Shown here one piece after another: positions 7,956 to 13,056 of a stretch of DNA of 13,056 bases (within the stretch, counting starts at the first letter, position 1; each line of letters opens with the position of its first letter). Where the stretch lies: the NCBI GenBank assembly GCA_934757155.1, contig CAKVLI010000022.1:1-13056 (forward strand), written 5' to 3'. Made by a program: the position numbers and the translations under genes. Below the pieces are notes generated by a model. It was not told where the DNA came from. It worked only from the letters and a program-made list of their open reading frames with translations, and did not search any database. The stretch is from an uncultured Candidatus Melainabacteria bacterium (GTDB lineage Bacteria; Cyanobacteriota; Vampirovibrionia; Gastranaerophilales; Gastranaerophilaceae).

Positions 7956-7985
7956 TTGTAACATCACTCACATTTGTACTATAAT
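7956..7985 (+). promoter_or_regulatory. Promoter of the ComM-like gene, apparently leaderless
   Basis: A consensus -10 box TATAAT sits at 7980-7985, with a weaker TTGTAA at 7956-7961 (18-bp spacer). The predicted transcription start, about 7 nt after the -10 box, falls on the A of the ATG at 7992. No ribosome binding site precedes that ATG. Confidence 0.6.
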
Positions 7986-7991
7986 ATCCCT

Positions 7992-9530
7992 ATGGTCACA
8001 AAAGCTATTACTGCAACAACTATCGGCATCAACGCCTACAAAATCGAAGTAGAAGTCGACTCCGTCAACTCGCTCCCAAACATTAGCATAGTGGGACTTC
8101 CCGACAGTGCGGTTAACGAAGCTCGCGAACGCGTCCGCTCAGCGATAAAAAACTCCGGATTTAGCTTCCCGGCAGGAAAAGTAGTAGTAAACCTTGCACC
8201 TGCCGACATAAAAAAAGAAGGTACTAATTTCGACCTTCCAATCGCAATAGGAATCCTGAAAGAGCAAGGAATAAACATTCCTGACGATTTAAACACAGCC
8301 TTCCTTGGTGAACTCTCACTTGACGGAACTTTGAGGGGCATAAAAGGCGTTCTCCCGCTCGTTGCAGGACTAAAAGAACAAGGAATAACCTCGGTCTTTG
8401 TCCCGCAAGAAAACGCAAAAGAAGCGGCTTTAGTGAGCGGCATAAAAGTTTATGGCGTAAAACATCTTGCTGATATCCCCGCCCACTATACCGACACACC
8501 AATAAAAGAAACAATTGTAGATATCAATAAGTATTTAAAAGTCAATTCACAAATTGAATACGCATACGATTTCAAAGACGTAAAAGGTCAGCAAAAGGCA
8601 AAAAAAGCGCTAGAAATCGCAGCCGCAGGCGGACATAACCTACTTATGACGGGTTCTCCCGGCTCAGGGAAAACAATGATGGCAAAATGTACAGCCTCAA
8701 TCCTCCCGCCACTTGAACTTAACGAAGCTCTTGAACTCACTAAAATTTACAGTATTTGCGGGCTATTGAGCGCAGACGAACCACTAATGACTAAACGTCC
8801 TTACAGAGCTGTTCACCACACAGCGTCCCCTAATGGTATCATAGGCGGTGGAACAAACCCTAAACCCGGCGAAATAACTCTCGCACACAGAGGAGTACTG
8901 TTCTTGGATGAACTTGTAGAATTCCCTCGTCAAGTACTTGAGGTTCTACGCCAACCGCTTGAAGACGGTGAAGTATCCATCTCCAGAGCAAAACACTCAG
9001 TAAAATACCCTTGCCGTTTTATGCTCCTTGGTGCGATGAATCCTTGCCCTTGCGGATATTTGGGGGACAAAGAAAAACAATGCACCTGCACAGATTCGCA
9101 AATCCAAAAATACAAATCCCGACTCTCAGGACCGTTGTTGGACAGAATTGATTTGATAATAAATGTTCCGCGTTTGACAACAGAAGAACTCATTAACACC
9201 AAAACAGAAGCCGAACCGTCCGCAAAAATTCGCGAAAGGGTTGTAAAAGCACGTAAAATTCAGTCCGAAAGATACAAAGAAGAAGGTATCCTGACAAACT
9301 CCGAACTTTCTGCCCGGATGATAAAGAAATACTGCAAACTTGACGAACAATCCACCGCAATGATGAAAGCTGCTGCACAAAAATTCAACCTCTCTGGGCG
9401 TAAATACAACCGCATCCTGAAAATAGCGCGCACAATCGCCGACCTTGCCGAGTCAGAAAATATCAAACTCGAACACCTCACCCAAGCCCTACAATTCAAA
9501 GAGGGGGGGGTAAATGCAATGGGTTGGTAG
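7992..9530 (+). CDS. comM: YifB/ComM-family AAA+ ATPase (Mg-chelatase-like)
   Basis: A 512-residue cytoplasmic ATPase of the ComM/YifB family, which in naturally transformable bacteria is a helicase that promotes branch migration of incoming DNA; in other lineages the role is not settled. The N-terminal ChlI-type domain (about 1-170) has the typical SIVGLPDSAVNEARERV and NLAPADIKKEG stretches. Walker A is GSPGSGKT (221-228), Walker B is VLFLDE with D306 and E307. A family-typical cysteine patch NPCPCGYLGD...CTC follows, then GPLLDRID with the arginine region, and a C-terminal lid. I chose the ATG at 7992; a TTG start six codons earlier would overlap the -10 box. The last codons (GGVNAMGW) are supplied by an intergenic repeat with an eight-G run, so the natural end of the family has probably been replaced. 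Confidence 0.93.
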   Translation: MVTKAITATTIGINAYKIEVEVDSVNSLPNISIVGLPDSAVNEARERVRSAIKNSGFSFPAGKVVVNLAPADIKKEGTNFDLPIAIGILKEQGINIPDDLNTAFLGELSLDGTLRGIKGVLPLVAGLKEQGITSVFVPQENAKEAALVSGIKVYGVKHLADIPAHYTDTPIKETIVDINKYLKVNSQIEYAYDFKDVKGQQKAKKALEIAAAGGHNLLMTGSPGSGKTMMAKCTASILPPLELNEALELTKIYSICGLLSADEPLMTKRPYRAVHHTASPNGIIGGGTNPKPGEITLAHRGVLFLDELVEFPRQVLEVLRQPLEDGEVSISRAKHSVKYPCRFMLLGAMNPCPCGYLGDKEKQCTCTDSQIQKYKSRLSGPLLDRIDLIINVPRLTTEELINTKTEAEPSAKIRERVVKARKIQSERYKEEGILTNSELSARMIKKYCKLDEQSTAMMKAAAQKFNLSGRKYNRILKIARTIADLAESENIKLEHLTQALQFKEGGVNAMGW

Positions 9531-9570
9531 GTTAGGACTACTGGTTTTGCGTCTTAGAGTAAAGGGGTAA
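9503..9570 (+). repeat. G-tract/TAAATG repeat, copy fused to the end of comM
   Basis: Eight G's (9503-9510), TAAATG, then an 8-bp stem GTTGGTAG (9523-9530) with CTACTGGT (9538-9545) around a 7-nt loop, with several G-T pairs, followed by a degenerate GCGTCTTAGAG and another GGGGTAA at 9564-9570. The first part is translated as the last residues of the ComM-like protein, and the TAG stop is the end of the left stem arm. Confidence 0.75.
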
Positions 9571-9574
9571 TTTT

Positions 9575-9614
9575 GTCATTCAGAGGCTTTAGCCGAAGAA
9601 TCTCAGAGTAAAAC
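9575..9614 (+). repeat. Intergenic repeat 'GTCATTC..GGCTTTAGCCGAAGAATC', copy 1
   Basis: GTCATTC, two variable bases, AGGCTTTAGCCGAAGAATC and then a run ending in GTAAAAC. A second copy in the same orientation lies at 10895-10934 and differs at only a few bases. It contains a short GGCT/AGCC hairpin. Similar short repeats are common between bacterial genes; no function is evident. Confidence 0.7.
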
Positions 9615-9625
9615 GAATATTAACA

Positions 9626-9748
9626 CCTCACCCTTAATCCCTCTCCTGATAGGAGAGGGGAAAATTGTCGTCCTGAATTTATTTCAGGACCTTACCAATT
9701 AGGCGTATCAACCCCACCCCTAACCCCTCCCTCAAGGGGTAGGGAAAC
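9626..9748. repeat. Cluster of three palindromic intergenic repeats
   Basis: Three separate hairpins follow one another. CCCTCTCCT (9639-9647) pairs perfectly with AGGAGAGGG (9651-9659). GTCCTGAA (9670-9677) pairs with TTCAGGAC (9683-9690), and 16 bases of it, CTGAAATAAATTCAGG in the opposite sense, recur at 9779-9794. ACCCCT (9723-9728) pairs with AGGGGT (9735-9740) with further CCC/GGG pairing outside. None has a T-tract on either side, so none looks like an intrinsic terminator. With the flanking repeats they fill the 295-bp space between comM and the acyltransferase gene, where I see no gene. Confidence 0.65.
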
Positions 9749-9759
9749 TGTTCTACATA

Positions 9760-9777
9760 TTCAATATATTTACCCCT
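9760..9777 (-). repeat. Partial G-tract/TAAAT repeat, minus strand
   Basis: On the minus strand GGGGTAAATATATT appears without the following hairpin. The same 14 bases occur on the plus strand at 11823-11836. It seems a truncated member of the G-tract/TAAATG family. Confidence 0.45.
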
Positions 9778-9825
9778 GCTGAAATAAATTCAGGTGACTT
9801 GGCACAATTAAATACAATACATTTT

Positions 9826-10644
9826 CTACACACCGGAGCGTTTTACTTCAATTTTTTTAAGCCTTTGTTCAATTCTTCTGTACCATTTGAGTTTTTGTTG
9901 GAACAAAGTATCATAACCCTCAAATTTGGCGTGGCTGATTTCATAGAACTGTTTATCGCAAAGCTTTTCAAGAGTATCTGCTAAATAATGTGTATACTCT
10001 TTTCTATCGACATTATAATCGGTCAACTCAATTATCTCGCCCATTTCAACCAAAACCTCAGGGCGGTTATCACGCAAAAACATGTAATTAACCGCAATCG
10101 GCATCAATGCTACTTTACCATATTTTTTTGCAGCTTTTTCTGCTATATAAGTCAAACCTGACTGGAACTCAATCGGTCTAAAATTTGGCGGTTTAATAAT
10201 TCCTTGAGGGAAAATATACAGAATGTTGTTTAAGTCACCCAAAATGTCAACAGAATACTTAAGCGCCTGCATAGAAGCCTGCGGTGACTTTTTGTTTACA
10301 TTAAATGCTCCTCCGCGACGCAAAAGCGGAAATCTGTTCAACTCCTCAACCATCAAACGAATTTCTTTGTGGAAAAGTCTATTACAAATATTGTAGCCTA
10401 CAATACCGTCCCACCAGTTTGAATGAGGCGCAAACATGATTATCGGAACATTAGGATCTCTCTTGTAAAAGTTTTCAGCCCCTTTATAGCGGAAAGCATA
10501 AAACCTATCCTCTAACATCCCGTAAAAAAACCTATCAGCGACCCAGAGCCAGAAAGGCGAAGTCTTCGCCGGACAAAACTTCTCATCTATATTCCTAAGT
10601 TTTGTAGGCGGAACTTCGGAGTATAAATCCTGTAAATTTATCAT
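9826..10644 (-). CDS. PlsC-like phospholipid/glycerol acyltransferase
   Basis: A 272-residue member of the lysophospholipid acyltransferase superfamily, which transfers an acyl chain from acyl-ACP or acyl-CoA to a hydroxyl acceptor such as 1-acylglycerol-3-phosphate at the membrane. Catalytic block I is HSNWWD (H74, D79, the HX4D motif). Block II is GAFNVNKK (about 112-119). Block III is IFPQGI (about 144-149), with Q where most members have E. A hydrophobic VALMPIAVNYMF follows, as block IV. I chose the ATG at 10644 (MINLQDLY): the GTG at 10659 overlaps the promoter spacer, while the ATG sits 6 nt after a good -10 box. The acceptor is unknown. It is convergent with comM and transcribed alone. 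Confidence 0.82.
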   Translation of the reverse strand: MINLQDLYSEVPPTKLRNIDEKFCPAKTSPFWLWVADRFFYGMLEDRFYAFRYKGAENFYKRDPNVPIIMFAPHSNWWDGIVGYNICNRLFHKEIRLMVEELNRFPLLRRGGAFNVNKKSPQASMQALKYSVDILGDLNNILYIFPQGIIKPPNFRPIEFQSGLTYIAEKAAKKYGKVALMPIAVNYMFLRDNRPEVLVEMGEIIELTDYNVDRKEYTHYLADTLEKLCDKQFYEISHAKFEGYDTLFQQKLKWYRRIEQRLKKIEVKRSGV

Positions 10645-10650
10645 AAGAAT

Positions 10651-10679
10651 ATAATACACTTTCCACGTGAAGTTGTGAA
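10651..10679 (-). promoter_or_regulatory. Promoter of the acyltransferase gene, apparently leaderless
   Basis: On the minus strand TTCACA (10679-10674) and TATTAT (10656-10651) are separated by exactly 17 bp. Only 6 nt separate the -10 box from the ATG at 10644, so the transcript should begin at or within one base of the start codon. No ribosome binding site is present. Confidence 0.65.
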
Positions 10680-10715
10680 CACCCTGACGGGTTATTTTAA
10701 ATAAAGTTTACAATA

Positions 10716-10834
10716 GGGGTAAATGCATTTCGGCTGGTAGGTCAGGGCTACTAGCTTAATATCCTACAAGGGGGGGAGAAGAGGTAAATAGATGGCATGG
10801 TTTGTCAAGGTTACTAGGTTATAGCAGAAGAGGG
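10716..10834 (+). repeat. G-tract/TAAATG repeats, one good and one degenerate copy in tandem
   Basis: Copy one: GGGG (10716-10719), TAAATG, stem GCTGGTAG (10733-10740) with CTACTAGC (10748-10755), 7-nt loop, then ATATCCTAC and a G-run at 10770-10776. Copy two starts with GAGGTAAATAG (10781) and keeps TACTAGG but has lost most of the stem. They lie upstream of the acyltransferase promoter. No gene is seen between 10680 and 11003. Confidence 0.7.
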
Positions 10835-10894
10835 CGAATATTTATATCCTAGGGAGAGAGTTAGAGTGAGGGTTTAATTGTTACCTTTACCCCC

Positions 10895-10934
10895 GTCATT
10901 CTTAGGCTTTAGCCGAAGAATCGCAAGGTAAAAC
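10895..10934 (+). repeat. Intergenic repeat 'GTCATTC..GGCTTTAGCCGAAGAATC', copy 2
   Basis: Second copy of the element at 9575-9614, same orientation. It is preceded at about 10846-10876 by GGGAGAGAGTTAGAGTGAGGG, which resembles the reverse complement of the hairpin repeat at 9626-9660, so the same pair of repeat types occurs together in both intergenic spaces. Confidence 0.65.
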
Positions 10935-10953
10935 AAAAAACTTCAGTCATGAT

Positions 10954-10988
10954 AAAAAAAAGAGGTTGGATGTCCAACCTCTTTTTTT
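10954..10988 (-). terminator. Strong intrinsic terminator (bidirectional) of the pilin-like gene
   Basis: A perfect 10-bp stem AGAGGTTGGA (10961-10970) with TCCAACCTCT (10973-10982) and a 2-nt central loop, flanked by seven A's on the left and six further T's on the right. On either strand it reads as GC-rich hairpin plus T-tract. It lies 16 nt after the stop codon of the pilin-like gene. Confidence 0.9.
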
Positions 10989-11003
10989 ATAACCTTTAAC
11001 TTA

Positions 11004-11678
11004 TTAGTTAGAGTATGCCCATCTGGCAGCAGGACCGTTAGGAACAGCGTAACCGCCTCTAAGTCTGATACCAAATTGGTCTTTGATTACACGGTTAGAT
11101 GGAGAACAAACAGCTTTCAAATCTTCATTTTCAGCACCAGGATCATCTACTGCACCGTTTGCTGCACCTTTACAGTTAGACAAGATGTTAGGACCTTTGG
11201 CACCGTTAGCATCATAAATAGCTGCGATACCGTGAACAAGACCGTCATCATCCATTGTCTTAACTGAATCAACTGAAATCTTAGTCGCCTCCGGATTAAA
11301 CATAATAGCAGAACCATCTCTCAAGAAAACAGCAAAATTTGAACTTTCACCACTATCGCCGCCTTGATTGCTTTCCAAATTACCTTCACCTGATTTACTG
11401 AAATCAACTGAAGTTCTTTTTGCTAACAAACCGAACAAAGATTGTGCTTCTTGGTCTGATGTATCAGCAGATGTGATAGAAGCATAGTCAAACCCGTCAA
11501 TGGCTTGGTTCATGTTAGCTGCTTCCGTCAAAGTGTTAATACCTTTTTTGAGTCCCGTTTTGTACTGTTGCTCAGCTGTATTATTCATCAAAGCCGGCAA
11601 AGTCATGGTCGCAACTACACCAATGATAGCAAGAGTAATCAATACTTCTGCAAGAGTAAAACCATTCTTCTTCATCAT
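11004..11678 (-). CDS. Type IV pilin-like / type II secretion pseudopilin protein
   Basis: A 224-residue protein with a class III prepilin signal. A short basic leader MMKKNG is followed by FTLAEVLITLAIIGVVATMTLPAL; cleavage by prepilin peptidase would be after G6, F7 would be N-methylated, and the conserved E+5 is E11. The hydrophobic helix (7-30) anchors it in the inner membrane until assembly. The C-terminal globular part has two cysteines (NCKGAANG and AVCSPSN) that may form the usual disulfide, and ends GGYAVPNGPAARWAYSN. Many copies of such proteins are typical of Gastranaerophilales. AAAGGA lies 5 nt before the first ATG and 8 nt before the second, so the true start may be 11675. It is monocistronic between its own promoter and terminator. 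Pilus, secretion and DNA uptake roles are all possible. Confidence 0.88.
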   Translation of the reverse strand: MMKKNGFTLAEVLITLAIIGVVATMTLPALMNNTAEQQYKTGLKKGINTLTEAANMNQAIDGFDYASITSADTSDQEAQSLFGLLAKRTSVDFSKSGEGNLESNQGGDSGESSNFAVFLRDGSAIMFNPEATKISVDSVKTMDDDGLVHGIAAIYDANGAKGPNILSNCKGAANGAVDDPGAENEDLKAVCSPSNRVIKDQFGIRLRGGYAVPNGPAARWAYSN

Positions 11679-11737
11679 AATATTCCTTTCTCTTCTTATA
11701 TTTGATTTCTTATGATTTTTTTAGTAATTACACATCC

Positions 11738-11766
11738 ATTGTAACAAACTTCCCTACTCGTGTCAA
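11738..11766 (-). promoter_or_regulatory. Promoter of the pilin-like gene
   Basis: On the minus strand a perfect -35 TTGACA-class box (TTGACA, 11766-11761) and TACAAT (11743-11738) are 17 bp apart. Transcription should start near 11731, giving a leader of about 50 nt that carries the AAAGGA ribosome binding site. This is the strongest promoter match in the window. Confidence 0.82.
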
Positions 11767-11813
11767 TAATAGTTAACCAATATGGTTGGAATTGACATGC
11801 GGAATTTGGAAGC

Positions 11814-11925
11814 AGGGGTAAAGGGGTAAATATATTAGGTTGGCCGGTGATAGCTACGGGTAAACATCATGCTGAACTTGTGCATGGGTAAATGTTTGTA
11901 ATGGCAGGTAATAACTACAAGCTCT
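11814..11925 (+). repeat. Degenerate G-tract/TAAA repeats upstream of the pilin promoter
   Basis: GGGGTAAAGGGGTAAATAT (11815-11832) leads into AGGTTGGCCGGTGATAGCTACGGG, then GGGTAAATG (11886) leads into GGCAGGTAATAACTACAAGC. Both keep the G-tract, TAAAT and the order of the stem halves but with several changes. I see no gene between 11767 and 12111. Confidence 0.5.
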
Positions 11926-11928
11926 TGC

Positions 11929-12000
11929 GATCCTTCGCTTCGCTCAGGATGACGGTAGTAAATTTCTTGGTCACTTGTTCACCTGATCACTTGATCACCC
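11929..12000. repeat. Palindromic repeat followed by short TGATCAC iterations
   Basis: GATCCTTCGCTTCGCTCAGG (from 11929) continues with ATGAC and has ATCCT/AGGAT ends; this is a repeat type found between genes of many bacteria. It is followed at 11972-11999 by three imperfect 9-nt units (CTTGTTCAC, CTGATCA-, CTTGATCAC). Confidence 0.55.
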
Positions 12001-12112
12001 AAACACACCAAACTAGTAGTTTTCACCTACCAACCAAATACATTTACCCCCCCTACCAAAACAATGGGCTAGTACCAAAACCTACCAACCAAATACATTT
12101 ACCCCCCCCCCC
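11998..12112 (-). repeat. Two tandem G-tract/TAAATG repeats abutting a stop codon
   Basis: On the minus strand, copy one begins with eleven G's (12112-12102), the first of which is the G of the TAG stop of the 160-residue gene. TAAATGTATTTGGTTGGTAG follows, and GGTTGGTA (12090-12083) pairs with TACTAGCC (12074-12067). Copy two begins 55 nt further with seven G's (12053-12047), then TAAATG and a stem GTTGGTAG (12034-12027) with CTACTAGT (12019-12012), loop 7 nt. Confidence 0.8.
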
Positions 12113-12594
12113 TAGGCGATTGCGTTGAAGGATTTACCGTCTGAATTAATCAATGCTATTGAAGCCTGTGCATTCAAAAAGTTTAAAGCTCCGATAAAAG
12201 AGTCTTTTTTCTGAAAATCTTTTCTCGCATCCTGCATGGTTGCTTCTATTGCCTGACGAGATGTACCTTCATTTATTTCTTTGTTTCTATATACAATTCT
12301 TGATTTGATTTCATCAATCTTATGTTGTTGAAAGCCCAAACCCTCTTCAATCCTTGTTTCATTCACAGGTTCAGCCTTTTTCTCCGGCTCTGCAATCATT
12401 GAGAACGGGTTTTTGTTAGCCACAAATGAATCTCTTGCTATATTCATAACATCATTTTGAACATCTCCGGTATAAGAAGCCTTAACCTCTTTATCAAGAG
12501 ATTCAGCACGCTCTCTTGCACGCTTAAAAATCATTTCTTTCAACGCTGCTGCTTCGCTATTGCTGACTATTGATTTGTTAATATAACTGCTCAT
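12112..12594 (-). CDS. Hypothetical helical protein
   Basis: A 160-residue protein that I cannot assign to a named family; it has the look of a conserved lineage-specific protein. It is largely helical and charged, with an Ala-rich helix EAAALKEMIFKRARERAESL near residues 14-33, a linker with PEKKAEPVNE around 70-80, and a C-terminal segment FIGALNFLNAQASIALIN (about 133-150) that is more hydrophobic but too polar for a membrane helix. There is no signal peptide. The start is supported by AGAGGA about 8 nt upstream. The stop codon TAG merges into an eleven-G run of an intergenic repeat. No clear -10/-35 pair was found, but a 12-bp direct repeat lies upstream. Confidence 0.75.
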   Translation of the reverse strand: MSSYINKSIVSNSEAAALKEMIFKRARERAESLDKEVKASYTGDVQNDVMNIARDSFVANKNPFSMIAEPEKKAEPVNETRIEEGLGFQQHKIDEIKSRIVYRNKEINEGTSRQAIEATMQDARKDFQKKDSFIGALNFLNAQASIALINSDGKSFNAIA

Positions 12595-12618
12595 CTCATG
12601 TCCTCTTATATATATTAA

Positions 12619-12693
12619 AACATTTGTGTTAAGAAATTTGACGTTTTTATATAAGTTTTATATACAATTGTTACATAAGTTAACATTTGTGTT
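12619..12693. promoter_or_regulatory. Pair of 12-bp direct repeats, possible operator
   Basis: AACATTTGTGTT occurs at 12619-12630 and again at 12682-12693, 63 bp apart or about six helical turns. Each has AACA/TGTT inverted ends. They lie 25-99 bp upstream of the 160-residue gene, where a regulator could bind. The rest of 12595-12794 is AT-rich with no gene. Confidence 0.3.
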
Positions 12694-12794
12694 TTAAAGG
12701 CAAAACAACACGCCAGAGTCAATTAAAGGTCAATTCGTATTAATAAAACACCCAAATTCTTGTACTCCATGCCGGAAACGATTATTCAGACCGT

Positions 12795-12823
12795 TTGTAT
12801 TTTTATGATTTTTAGTGTATAAT
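12795..12823 (+). promoter_or_regulatory. Promoter of a predicted small RNA
   Basis: TTGTAT (12795-12800) and a consensus TATAAT (12818-12823) are separated by 17 bp. The predicted transcription start is 12829-12831. The only thing downstream before a terminator is about 64 nt without an ORF of note. Confidence 0.6.
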
Positions 12824-12829
12824 GAAATT

Positions 12830-12893
12830 GCTATTTATATTTCGGCTAGTGTAAAATCTTAACAGGAAGGATTAACCGACCTGTTTTCTTTTT
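12830..12893 (+). ncRNA. Candidate small RNA of about 64 nt
   Basis: The segment lies between a good promoter (-10 box at 12818-12823) and a rho-independent terminator (AACAGG at 12861-12866 with CCTGTT at 12880-12885, then TTTTCTTTTT). The only frames in it are a few codons long. The unpaired part, 12830-12858, includes TTCGGCTAGTG. It matches no small RNA class that I recognise. It could instead be an attenuated leader of a gene to the right, but past the terminator lie only repeats up to the window end. Confidence 0.45.
12861..12893 (+). terminator. Intrinsic terminator of the candidate small RNA
   Basis: Stem AACAGG/CCTGTT with a purine-rich internal loop and an inner GG/CC pair, followed by TTTTCTTTTT. 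The opposite strand has no T-tract after the hairpin, so it acts on plus-strand transcripts. Confidence 0.65.
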
Positions 12894-13023
12894 GGGGGTA
12901 AATGTATAGGGCTGGTTGGTCAGCACTACAAGCTTGGTGTCCTCCGGAATGGGGTAAATGTAGGAAGTTGGTAGTTTTGGACTACTAGCTTAGCGTCCTA
13001 CGGAATAGCGGGGGGGGGGGGGG
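12894..13023 (+). repeat. Two tandem G-tract/TAAATG repeats ending in fourteen G's
   Basis: Copy one: GGGGG (12894-12898), TAAATG, arms GCTGGTTG (12911-12918) and CTACAAGC (12926-12933) with two mismatches, then GGTGTCCTCCGGAAT. Copy two starts 57 nt later: GGGG, TAAATG, perfect stem GTTGGTAG (12967-12974) with CTACTAGC (12982-12989), 7-nt loop, then AGCGTCCTACGGAAT and fourteen G's at 13010-13023. A degenerate GAAATAG may begin a third copy. The first G follows directly on the T-tract of the terminator. Confidence 0.82.
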
Positions 13024-13056
13024 AAATAGTGCAGAAGTTATTATAGTTTACTTGTC

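Noticed and set aside
8036..8514. Long minus-strand open frames opposite comM
   Set aside because: They mirror the codon structure of the well-supported comM gene and give low-complexity Ser/Arg/Leu-rich products.
9639..9659. Terminator for comM
   Set aside because: The hairpin is perfect but is followed by GAAAATTG with no T-tract, and it belongs to a repeat type common between genes.
11972..12112. CRISPR array
   Set aside because: The repeats are tandem without unique spacers of constant length, contain G-tracts of changing length, and have no cas genes nearby.
11892..12128. 78-codon plus-strand frame
   Set aside because: It is made entirely of intergenic repeats (the GATCCTTCGC palindrome, TGATCAC units and C-tracts) and so is not a gene.
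9503..13023. Integron attC sites
   Set aside because: The repeats do sit at gene ends, but they lack the conserved GTT core sites and paired R/L boxes, and no integrase or cassette-like gene row is present.

Overview
The window looks like a chromosomal segment of an AT-rich, non-photosynthetic relative of the cyanobacteria, most likely a gut Candidatus Gastranaerophilales (Melainabacteria/Vampirovibrionia). The reasons are the prepilin-like protein with its N-terminal GFTLAEVLITL signature and C-terminal region, the unusual short 'SF(G/N/R)' motifs near the N termini of otherwise unrelated proteins, and the overall codon and base use. This assignment rests on recognition, not on a search.

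Region 1 (about 225-7360, minus strand) is a tight five-gene operon, visibly more AT-rich than the genes to its right. In transcription order it encodes a protein-kinase-like phosphotransferase with a C-terminal membrane anchor, a HAD-type (sucrose-phosphatase-like) phosphatase, a radical SAM/SPASM enzyme, a 431-residue protein of unknown function, and a GH13-like glycosidase. The last three junctions are 10-11 nt overlaps, with the ribosome binding site of each downstream gene written into the last codons of the gene before it. This is the best candidate here for an undescribed system: kinase, phosphatase, radical SAM enzyme and sugar-active enzyme made in coupled amounts around an unknown protein.

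Region 2 (7285-7991) is a long gene-poor stretch. It holds the candidate operon promoter, a decayed minus-strand membrane protein that lacks a usable start, and a 33-codon ORF with a strong ribosome binding site.

Region 3 (7992-13056) holds ordinary chromosomal genes with better GC content: a YifB/ComM-family AAA+ ATPase (+), a PlsC-like acyltransferase (-), a type IV pilin-like protein (-) and a conserved-looking 160-residue helical protein (-). comM and the acyltransferase gene appear to be leaderless: each has a -10 box exactly 6 nt before its ATG. The spaces between these genes are crowded with short repeats. The most striking is a roughly 56-nt family, a G-tract followed by TAAATG and an 8-bp hairpin with a 7-nt loop, in both orientations and partly in tandem. 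Copies begin exactly at the ends of transcription units: inside the last codons of comM, at the stop codon of the 160-residue gene, and right after the terminator of a predicted small RNA near 12830-12893.
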